From Candidatus Saccharibacteria bacterium UBA3225 (GTDB lineage Bacteria; Patescibacteriota; Saccharimonadia; Saccharimonadales; Saccharimonadaceae), in assembly GCA_002363515.1 (NCBI GenBank), contig DEVX01000054.1:1-13198 (forward strand): 13,198 nucleotides of DNA, given 5' to 3'. Shown here one piece after another: positions 7,676-13,198 of the stretch. Positions within the stretch are counted from its first letter, which is position 1, and every line of letters begins with the position of its first letter. The translations under genes were made by a program, and so were the position numbers. A model generated the notes under the pieces. The model was given only the letters and a program-made list of their open reading frames with translations. It made no database searches and was not told where the DNA came from.

Positions 7676-7704
7676 ATTTTAACATAATAACAGTTTTATG
7701 GCGA
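7676..7704 (-). promoter_or_regulatory. Putative def-fmt promoter
   Basis: Read on the minus strand, TCGCCA (7704-7699, 4 of 6 matches to TTGACA) is followed by a 17-base spacer and TAAAAT (7681-7676). A TGT immediately upstream makes it an extended -10. The predicted start near 7669 gives a leader of about 17 bases containing the Shine-Dalgarno. Confidence 0.6.
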
Positions 7705-7729
7705 GCATAAGCGTTGTGGCTAAGCCCAA

Positions 7730-9670
7730 CTAGAGCAGGGAAATTGGATCAAAGCAATAATGAAGATAGGGATTTTTTTCGATAGCGTCGAAAATTGCAA
7801 GAAGATCCTTGCGAGATTTGGCTTTGACGATGATTTGCCAGGTATAGCCTGATGCGGTATGCTCATGAAAGGCTGGCATAGGGGGCGTGACGGAGACTTG
7901 CTCGAGAGAGTGTTGGTGTATATATTGTATAATTTTTTTGTTCAATTTTTGGACGTTTGAAATGGCGGCGCGCTCGGTTTTATAGGACAGTGAGAATTTG
8001 AGCAAAAAACTATACGGTGGCAGACTACTTTGACGTCGTTTTTGGATTAAATAATTATATAAACCAGTAAAGTCTGCTTGTATGGCGTGAGATATTATGG
8101 GGTGATTAGGCTGAAAAGATTGAATGAAAATGTGACTATTTTGGTGTCCACGCTTGGCGCGACCAATGACTTGAGTGATTAATTGAAATGTTCGTTCTTC
8201 GGATGAATAGTCTGGAAGGCTCAATCCAGCATCGGCTTGAGCAATACCGAGCGTACTGAGTTTTGGAAAATCGAAGCCTTTTGCAATCATTTGAGTACCC
8301 ACAATAATGTCGTAATCTCCGTCGTGTACTTGATCGTAGATCTGCGAGAGTTGCTGACTAGTCTCCGTATCGGCGTCAAAGCGGGCAATGCGAGCTTGAG
8401 GAAAGAGTCGACGTAGCTCTTCTTCTAGCATCTTGGTACCGAATCCTTTGTGGTGAATGGTGGCATTATTACATTCTGGGCAGGCGGTAGGTACGGGGTA
8501 ATTGCGACCGCAAGTATGGCAGCGCATTTGGTATTTATCAGCATGGAGAACTAGTGGCAAGAGGCAATTTTCGCAAAGGGCCTGCCAACCGCAATGGTCA
8601 CAGATTGTTAGGGGCGCGGTGCCGCGACGATTATGAAAGATCATGGACTGAGTGTGGTTATTAATGGAATCTTGGATAGAATCAATCAGCTGGTTGCTTA
8701 AGAGGCGGCTTCGGGTAAAATTAGGGCGATTCTTCAGGTCGATAAGGGTGATTTCGGTTTGATGATTGCTCTTGATGGCTAGCTCATTAAGCTCTACGAT
8801 AGCCTTGTGTTGTTTGCAGATATAATAATCGGAGACAAGAGGAGTGGCGGAGCCGAGGATGGTTTTTGACATAATGGCGGCTAAGCGCAGGGCGGAGTAC
8901 TTGGGATTCTGGTCTTGTTGATAGGCTGGTTCGTGTGCTTCGTCGATGAGAATCATTCCCAAATTCAAAACTGGCGCAAAAAGAGCTGAACGTGGCCCGA
9001 TGACGACCAGTGGAGTAGTAGCCTGAAGGGCTTTTTGCCAGAGTCGATGGCGGACGGCTTCGGTTTGAGCGGAGTGGAGCAGAATGATGTCGGAAAAATG
9101 TGCCTGAAAATTTCGCACTAGTTGGGAGGTTAGGGCGATTTCGGGCACAAGCAGGATAACGGATTGATTTTGAGCAAGAGTTTGTTTGGCGAGTTCGATG
9201 TAAATGTTAGTCTTACCGCTACCAGTGATGCCGTGAAGCATAATAGTATTAGCGGTACATTGGTTGATTTTTTTGAGTGCGTCTTTTTGAGCGGCGTTTA
9301 GTGGATTAGGAGTAGCTTTTTGAGACGATATGCTATCTGTGGTATTTTTTACAACGCGGCGTTTTTTGGTGATACCGCGAGGCAGGATGGCTTGTACCGC
9401 AGCGGACAATGGGCAACGGTAATAATCGCTGAGCCAGAATAGTGCTTTCATGAGATGTTTGGGGAGCGGCTCGGGATAGAGAAGGCGAAGGATTTCTTTA
9501 GTTTCAAAATCTGGCTGCGATGTTTTGGCGGAGACAATGCCGACAGTGGTCTTTTTGCCGAGTGGAATTTCAACAATATGGCCAATCTTAAGTGGTTCGA
9601 CGGATGCGTAAGTAAGAGTATTGTCGCTATCATGAAAGGTTTTGGCGGGCGCGATAAGGTAGTAATTCAT
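7730..9670 (-). CDS. priA: Primosomal protein N' (replication restart helicase PriA)
   Basis: PriA is the 3'-5' DNA helicase that recognises stalled forks and reloads the replicative helicase. The product is 646 aa against about 730 in E. coli, with the shortening visible in the N-terminal region and linkers. Seen: N-terminal fork-binding domain (about 1-105), Walker A GITGSGKT (147-154), DEAH box (243-246), GSATP (273-277), and eight zinc-binding Cys in four pairs (357/360, 366/369, 384/387, 397/400). Helicase motifs follow: GTQMIAKGFDFP (458-469) and motif VI QVIGRAKRG (500-508). In motif VI, Lys506 replaces the Gly of the common GRAGR. An in-frame TAA lies 12 bases upstream of the ATG, so the start is firm. 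No Shine-Dalgarno is seen. The -10 box ends 6 bases before the ATG, so a leaderless mRNA is predicted. def follows 77 bases downstream. Confidence 0.97.
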   Translation of the reverse strand: MNYYLIAPAKTFHDSDNTLTYASVEPLKIGHIVEIPLGKKTTVGIVSAKTSQPDFETKEILRLLYPEPLPKHLMKALFWLSDYYRCPLSAAVQAILPRGITKKRRVVKNTTDSISSQKATPNPLNAAQKDALKKINQCTANTIMLHGITGSGKTNIYIELAKQTLAQNQSVILLVPEIALTSQLVRNFQAHFSDIILLHSAQTEAVRHRLWQKALQATTPLVVIGPRSALFAPVLNLGMILIDEAHEPAYQQDQNPKYSALRLAAIMSKTILGSATPLVSDYYICKQHKAIVELNELAIKSNHQTEITLIDLKNRPNFTRSRLLSNQLIDSIQDSINNHTQSMIFHNRRGTAPLTICDHCGWQALCENCLLPLVLHADKYQMRCHTCGRNYPVPTACPECNNATIHHKGFGTKMLEEELRRLFPQARIARFDADTETSQQLSQIYDQVHDGDYDIIVGTQMIAKGFDFPKLSTLGIAQADAGLSLPDYSSEERTFQLITQVIGRAKRGHQNSHIFIQSFQPNHPIISHAIQADFTGLYNYLIQKRRQSSLPPYSFLLKFSLSYKTERAAISNVQKLNKKIIQYIHQHSLEQVSVTPPMPAFHEHTASGYTWQIIVKAKSRKDLLAIFDAIEKNPYLHYCFDPISLL

Positions 9671-9676
9671 AATGTG

Positions 9677-9685
9677 ATTTTAACA
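9677..9685 (-). promoter_or_regulatory. Putative priA promoter giving a leaderless transcript
   Basis: On the minus strand, TGTTAAAAT (9685-9677) is an extended -10 with no good -35 at 17 bases. Only 6 bases separate it from the priA ATG at 9670, so transcription should begin at or within a base or two of the start codon. Confidence 0.55.
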
Positions 9686-9710
9686 CGCTAGAAAAATGCA
9701 TCTCGTGATG

Positions 9711-9739
9711 TTGTAGATTTTACAAAAAATAGCTAAAAT
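9711..9739 (+). promoter_or_regulatory. Putative promoter of the winged-helix/recJ operon
   Basis: TTGTAG (9711-9716), a 17-base spacer and TAAAAT (9734-9739). The expected start near 9746 leaves a leader of about 14 bases that includes AAGGAGG. It lies back to back with the priA promoter in an 89-base divergent gap. Confidence 0.55.
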
Positions 9740-9748
9740 TATTCCAGT

Positions 9749-9755
9749 AAGGAGG
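9749..9755 (+). promoter_or_regulatory. Strong Shine-Dalgarno for a GTG start
   Basis: AAGGAGG lies 4 bases before GTG at 9760. An in-frame TAA occupies 9757-9759, directly before the GTG, so no longer product is possible. Confidence 0.85.
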
Positions 9756-9759
9756 TTAA

Positions 9760-10062
9760 GTGTTAGACGTTTTCGTAACAAGTCGGGTGCGGCGGAAGAT
9801 TATTGTAGTTTTTGCTAAGTATCCAGATTTTAAAACACACGTACGTGGCTTGTCGAAGTTGATCAAGGAAGATCCCGGAAATATTCAGCGCGAGTTGCGT
9901 CGCTTAACTAAAGGTGGCTTTTTAGTAGTGACTAAAAAGGGAAATACTAGCATCTATCAGACAAACAAACAGTTCCCAATACTAAAAGAGCTTCAGAGTA
10001 TCGTCATTAAAAGTCAACAACTAGAAGACGCAAAAAAGACGCCTAGCAAGATTATCGGATGA
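9760..10062 (+). CDS. Small winged-helix DNA-binding protein
   Basis: The product is a 100-aa protein starting at GTG. Residues about 8-72 fit a winged helix-turn-helix: a first helix in SRVRRKIIVVFAKYP, a second in VRGLSKLIKE, a recognition helix in DPGNIQRELRRLTKGG, and a wing in FLVVTKKGNTSIYQTNK. The pattern resembles the HTH regions that in archaea and CPR bacteria accompany small nucleotidyltransferases, but no such domain is fused or adjacent here. A charged helix ends the protein. Its stop TGA overlaps the recJ start in an ATGA, so the two are almost certainly translated together. It is therefore either an autoregulator of the recJ operon and perhaps of divergent priA, or a DNA-binding partner of RecJ. 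Both ideas are inference, and the target is unknown. Confidence 0.85.
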   Translation: MLDVFVTSRVRRKIIVVFAKYPDFKTHVRGLSKLIKEDPGNIQRELRRLTKGGFLVVTKKGNTSIYQTNKQFPILKELQSIVIKSQQLEDAKKTPSKIIG

Positions 10063-11672
10063 CGGATTTATTCAAGCAGCTTCTGCGGCAACGTGGGCTG
10101 GATGAGAGTTTTTTGTGCCCCAAGTATGAGAATCTTTTTAATCCATTAGAGATTAAGGGGGTTGAGGCGGCCGTAAGGCGTATTCGTAAGGCGAAAGAAG
10201 GGGGAGAGAAAATCATAATTTATGGTGATTATGACGCGGATGGTATTACTTCGAGCACTTTACTAAACGATGCCTTAAAGAGCTATGGATGTAAGAAGGT
10301 TGAAGTCATATTGCCGAATCGGTTTATTGATGGTTATGGTCTGAACATGCCGGCTGTAGAAACGATAGTAAAGAAAAATGCAACTTTGGTAGTGACGGTG
10401 GACTGCGGTTCTGGCTCGGAGGATGTAATTGCAGAGCTGAAGCGGCGTGGTATAGATGTGATTGTGACTGATCACCACGAGATACCGAGCGTGCCAAAGT
10501 CGGCGGTAGCGGTAGTAAATCCGAAGCAGGGGGATAGAGATGGCATACGTATGGCTGGCGTAGGGGTAGCATTCACGCTAGCGCGAGCTTTAAATATGGA
10601 TATGAATGGGGGCAAATGCGATGGTCAAGAAAAATGGTTATTGGACCTGGTAGTGATTGGCACAATTTGTGATTCGATGGAATTACGCGAAGAAAACCGA
10701 ATCTTGACCTATTTTGGAATGAAGGTGTTAGAAAAAACGCGTCGCCCAGGCATTAAAGAACTTGCGCGAGTGGCGGGTGTAGATTTGCAAAAGCTAAACG
10801 CGCATGCGATTGGCTTTCAGCTAGGGCCGCGCATAAATGCGGCGGGCAGAATGAAGAGTGCGGATTTGGCGTTAGATTTGATGACATCAAAGAGCCGATC
10901 GAAGGCGCTCTTGTTGGCGGAGGAGTTAGATGTATTGAATGGGGAACGTCGAAAAGCGCAAGAAAAAGCGGTAAGAGAAATAGAGGTATCTGATAAAGAT
11001 GCAGTAATCGTAGCGTGCGGCGATTGGCCAGAGGGGATTTTGGGAATAATCGCGGGACGTTTGGTGGAGTTATATGAAAAGCCAGCTTTTGCTTTGACGA
11101 GGTTAGCGGACGGATGTCTAAAAGGGTCGGGGCGAAGCTTTGGTGATTTTTCTTTAGCGAAAGCATTGCAAAGCTGTAGTGACGGACTACTCTTGGCTGG
11201 TGGCGGTCACGCTGGAGCATGCGGAGTTAGTCTCGAGAAAGAAAACTTAGAAAAGTTCCGCGAAGAGATTAACGGCTATTATAAGAGTCTAAACTTGCGT
11301 GACCAGGAAAGATTTTTGCGTAGCAAGAGTGACTTAAAGTTGCCGGATTTGAGTGGCCTAACGGAGGAATTATTTGCGGAAATAAGTATGTTGGAGCCGT
11401 TTGGCGACGGCAATGCGGAGCCAGTATTTGAGTTTGATGGTTACGTGCGTAGTCCGCGAGTATTAAAAGACAAGCACCTGTCGATCATATTGCGTGATAA
11501 GAATAAGTGCGAGATGAAGATGATGGCATTTTATGCTCCAGAGGAGTGGAAGGGGCTTGAGAATAATGCTAGGGTGCGTGTGCAGTTTACTTTAGCGAAA
11601 AATGAATGGTATGGAAAAGTTTCAATCGAGGGAAATATATTGTCTCTTGAAAGATTAGAGGAGATATGCTAA
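10059..11672 (+). CDS. recJ: Single-stranded-DNA-specific exonuclease RecJ
   Basis: RecJ is the 5'-3' ssDNA exonuclease of recombinational and mismatch repair. The product is 537 aa against about 577 in E. coli. DHH-domain metal motifs are present: DYDADG (57-62), DCG (115-117), DHHE (138-141) and GTICDSMEL (201-209, D205). The linker motif GPRINAAGRM (256-265) and the DHHA1 substrate-binding motif GGHAGACG (382-389) follow. The C-terminal part, after LEPFGDGN, fits the OB-like domain. The ATG at 10059 overlaps the TGA of the winged-helix gene. The last codons and the TAA stop also contain the predicted rpsU promoter: -35 at 11647-11652, and a -10 that starts with the stop codon. Identification is firm; DNA-repair specificity is inferred from the family. 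Confidence 0.97.
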   Translation: MTDLFKQLLRQRGLDESFLCPKYENLFNPLEIKGVEAAVRRIRKAKEGGEKIIIYGDYDADGITSSTLLNDALKSYGCKKVEVILPNRFIDGYGLNMPAVETIVKKNATLVVTVDCGSGSEDVIAELKRRGIDVIVTDHHEIPSVPKSAVAVVNPKQGDRDGIRMAGVGVAFTLARALNMDMNGGKCDGQEKWLLDLVVIGTICDSMELREENRILTYFGMKVLEKTRRPGIKELARVAGVDLQKLNAHAIGFQLGPRINAAGRMKSADLALDLMTSKSRSKALLLAEELDVLNGERRKAQEKAVREIEVSDKDAVIVACGDWPEGILGIIAGRLVELYEKPAFALTRLADGCLKGSGRSFGDFSLAKALQSCSDGLLLAGGGHAGACGVSLEKENLEKFREEINGYYKSLNLRDQERFLRSKSDLKLPDLSGLTEELFAEISMLEPFGDGNAEPVFEFDGYVRSPRVLKDKHLSIILRDKNKCEMKMMAFYAPEEWKGLENNARVRVQFTLAKNEWYGKVSIEGNILSLERLEEIC

Positions 11673-11675
11673 AAT
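11647..11675 (+). promoter_or_regulatory. Putative rpsU promoter inside the end of recJ
   Basis: TTGAAA (11647-11652), a 17-base spacer, then TAAAAT (11670-11675) preceded by TGC. This is the best consensus match in the window. The recJ stop codon TAA (11670-11672) forms the first half of the -10. The predicted start near 11682 leaves only about 3-4 bases before the rpsU ATG. Confidence 0.65.
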
Positions 11676-11685
11676 AAGCGGCAGT

Positions 11686-11904
11686 ATGGCAATCAAAGTA
11701 ACTAGAAAAGACCAGAATGAGGCCAACGAGAACATTATTCGTCGCTTCAATCGTAAGGTTCTACAGAGTGGCGTGATGGCGACTGCGAAGGAAAGCCTAC
11801 GTTTCTCGAAGCCAATTTCAAAACGCGAACGCCGCCTAAAAGCTATTTTGCGCGACAAGCGCAAAGCTGAAAAGGCAGAACGCATGAAATTAGGTCTTAA
11901 ATAG
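11686..11904 (+). CDS. rpsU: 30S ribosomal protein bS21
   Basis: bS21 binds the 30S platform near the 3' end of 16S rRNA, close to the anti-Shine-Dalgarno. The 72-aa product is very basic. The core IIRRFNRKVLQSGVMAT and the following SKRERRLKAILRDKRKAEK match the bS21 pattern of an amphipathic helix plus a basic C-terminal helix. The usual family length is about 60-70 aa. The ATG is 13 bases after the recJ stop, and no Shine-Dalgarno precedes it. With the promoter mapped at 11647-11675, the leader would be only a few bases. A strong terminator follows directly after the stop, so rpsU may form its own short transcript besides readthrough from recJ. Confidence 0.93.
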   Translation: MAIKVTRKDQNEANENIIRRFNRKVLQSGVMATAKESLRFSKPISKRERRLKAILRDKRKAEKAERMKLGLK

Positions 11905-11905
11905 G

Positions 11906-11934
11906 AAATACCCCCTTAAGACGGGGTATTTTTT
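11906..11934 (+). terminator. Intrinsic terminator after rpsU
   Basis: AAATACCCC (11906-11914) pairs perfectly with GGGGTATTT (11923-11931) around an 8-base loop, and a T run occupies 11929-11934. It starts 2 bases after the rpsU stop. Confidence 0.92.
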
Positions 11935-11957
11935 ACGAAAAGAAAAAGGAGCAAATA

Positions 11958-12524
11958 ATGATAGTTTTATTTGGATTAGCGGGTAGCGGCAAGAGCCTTC
12001 AGGGGCAGACGTTGGCCGATAAATACGGTTGGCGTTGGATGTCGATAGGGCAACTATTGCGCGATTTGAATGATCCGGAAATCACGGCAATTCAAAATCG
12101 AGGCGAGCTGGTGCCAGATGAGCTAGTAGTGAATTTGATGCATGGCGAGATGATGAAGGAAGTCGAACTAGGACGAAATGCGATATTGGATGGTTATCCG
12201 CGTGACCAATGGCAAGCGGACTGGATAGTTAAACATGGTGATGACAAATATATAGATGGTGCGATAATATTGGATGTTGGACGCGAAGAGCTTTGGCGTC
12301 GTCTAGAAGCTCGTGGTCGAGCGGATGATACGCGCGAAGCAATTGAGATACGCTGGGCGATTGTTGAACAAAATATTTATTCAATGATAGAGATACTTCA
12401 GGGGGCGGGCGTGAAGATGGCGCATGTGAATGGCGAAGGTGCAGTTGAGGAAATTACGCAGCGAATTGAGAATGTTTTACGCGATTGGAATATAATTAAT
12501 GTTCAAGAAAGTCAGAACGAATAA
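11958..12524 (+). CDS. adk: Adenylate kinase family protein (short form)
   Basis: Adenylate kinase interconverts ATP+AMP and 2 ADP. The product is 188 aa. It shows a P-loop GLAGSGKS (6-13), the NMP-binding region beginning IGQLLRD, GELVPDELV, the core DGYPRDQWQAD and the segment LEARGRADDTREAIEIR, which carries the conserved Arg residues. There is no insert with zinc-type Cys, so the LID is short. Changes from the usual pattern are GLAGSGKSLQGQ for GPPGAGKGTQ and MSIGQLLR for ISTGDLLR. The Thr and Asp of the latter are lost while its Arg is kept, so the NMP specificity could differ. AAGGAG lies 6 bases before the ATG. map starts on the base after its stop, the adk-map order of the spc operon, but with rpsU rather than secY upstream. 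The symbol is given with moderate confidence. Confidence 0.85.
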   Translation: MIVLFGLAGSGKSLQGQTLADKYGWRWMSIGQLLRDLNDPEITAIQNRGELVPDELVVNLMHGEMMKEVELGRNAILDGYPRDQWQADWIVKHGDDKYIDGAIILDVGREELWRRLEARGRADDTREAIEIRWAIVEQNIYSMIEILQGAGVKMAHVNGEGAVEEITQRIENVLRDWNIINVQESQNE

Positions 12525-13198
12525 ATGAATCAGAAAAAAATAAGTGCAATGCGAGCGGGGGGTAAAATAATGGCAAAGATTCTTGCCGAGTTAAAAGATT
12601 ATACCCAGCCTGGTATGACTGGAAAAGAAATTGACGCATGGGTGGCGAAAAAAATTACCGACTATGGTTGTGGTATTGCTTACTATGAGCCAGAAGTTAA
12701 TTTTCCTGGGTCAATTTGTATTTCAGTAAACGAAGAATTAGTCCACGGTATTCCGAAAGATATCGAGCTGGAGGTGGGCGATAAGGTTAGCTACGACTTG
12801 GTTATAAAATATCAGGGCTATTACGTCGACGCGGCGTTTACGATGATTGTGGGCGGAAAACCGACGGCAGCGCAAAAACATTTACTGAGTTTCACAGAGT
12901 CGGCATTATATGAGGGCATAGAACAGGTTAAGCCGGGCGCAAAGTTGGGCGATATTGGCTATGCTGTAGAAAAACAGCTCGAAAAAGGAAAATTGGGCGT
13001 CGTGCGTAACTATGTGGGGCACGGGATTGGTGAAAGTATGCATATGCCTCCAGAAGTGCCGAACTATGGCAAACGTGGTCAGGGATACGAGCTGAAAGTG
13101 GGCGATACTATTTGTATTGAGCCGATGTCTAGCCTAGGAAAACCGGACAATATGGTCGTAGAAGATGACGACGGTTGGACGGTTTGCCTTAAGGATGG
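12525..13198 (+). CDS. map: Methionine aminopeptidase type I (3' end cut by window edge)
   Basis: Map removes the initiator Met after deformylation. The frame from ATG 12525 stays open to the right edge (224 full codons). Visible active-site residues are H74 (NEELVHGIP), metal ligands D91 (YDLVI) and D102 (YVDAAF), H166 (GHGIGE), H173 and E199 (CIEPM). All fall 5-6 positions before the E. coli numbering, as in a normal type I enzyme. The last Glu ligand should lie just beyond the edge. There is no N-terminal zinc-finger extension. The ATG directly abuts the stop of the adenylate-kinase gene (0-base gap), and only a weak purine run precedes it, so translation is probably coupled. A second ATG at 12549 is possible but would trim the first helix. 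Confidence 0.95.
   Translation, partial: MNQKKISAMRAGGKIMAKILAELKDYTQPGMTGKEIDAWVAKKITDYGCGIAYYEPEVNFPGSICISVNEELVHGIPKDIELEVGDKVSYDLVIKYQGYYVDAAFTMIVGGKPTAAQKHLLSFTESALYEGIEQVKPGAKLGDIGYAVEKQLEKGKLGVVRNYVGHGIGESMHMPPEVPNYGKRGQGYELKVGDTICIEPMSSLGKPDNMVVEDDDGWTVCLKD

Noticed and set aside
7653..7685. Longer start for def at ATG 7685
   Set aside because: That ATG overlaps the TG of the predicted extended -10, so it should not be in the transcript; ATG 7652 has AGAGGAG upstream.
7713..7730. Stem-loop directly after the priA stop (GTTGGGC / GCCxCAAC on the minus strand)
   Set aside because: Short stem with a bulge and no T run on the minus strand, so it is not a convincing terminator; priA may read through into def.
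10060..10062. Recoded TGA (Gly) as in some CPR lineages
   Set aside because: TGA ends the winged-helix gene exactly at the recJ start in a normal ATGA overlap, and no gene in the window needs TGA read-through.

Overview
The window reads as an ordinary, tightly packed chromosomal segment of a small-genome bacterium. It is most likely from the Candidate Phyla Radiation (Patescibacteria), and Candidatus Saccharibacteria fits best. This assignment is inference. It rests on very short intergenic gaps (none above about 90 bases), shortened versions of housekeeping proteins (PriA 646 aa, Fmt 296 aa), a small DUF5663-like protein and a small winged-helix protein of types I associate with this radiation, and a very large membrane-anchored surface protein. 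TGA is used as a stop (position 10060), so there is no sign of the TGA=Gly code of Gracilibacteria and Absconditabacteria.

Layout. Bases 3-1553 (+) are the 3' part of infB, cut by the left edge. Bases 1610-2029 (+) encode a small acidic DUF5663-like protein. Bases 2070-6113 (+) encode a 1347-aa surface protein: signal peptide or anchor, a long unrecognised N-terminal part, an NlpC/P60-like Cys/His peptidase core, five bacterial Ig-like (Big_2) repeats, an acidic Ser/Gly linker and a C-terminal transmembrane helix. The next block is on the minus strand: priA (9670-7730), def (7652-7059) and fmt (7075-6185), with def and fmt overlapping by 17 bases. Divergent from priA lie a small winged-helix protein (9760-10062) and recJ (10059-11672, ATGA overlap). 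After these come rpsU (11686-11904) with a clear terminator, an adenylate-kinase-like gene (11958-12524) and, directly abutting it, map (12525 to the right edge, partial).

Functional picture. Most genes serve translation initiation and N-terminal methionine handling: IF-2 recruits fMet-tRNA, Fmt formylates it, Def removes the formyl group, Map removes the methionine, and bS21 sits on the 30S subunit. The second theme is replication restart and recombination (PriA helicase, RecJ exonuclease), transcribed divergently from an 89-base region. The outlier is the large surface protein, a candidate for cell-wall or host-surface interaction.

Regulation. A TAAAAT -10 box, usually preceded by TGn, recurs before five transcription units on both strands. 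Its position predicts a leaderless priA mRNA, an almost leaderless rpsU mRNA without a Shine-Dalgarno, and normal leaders with Shine-Dalgarno sites for the DUF5663-like gene, def and the winged-helix gene. No tRNA, rRNA, CRISPR array, insertion sequence or phage gene was seen, and no gene-free stretch exceeds 300 bases.
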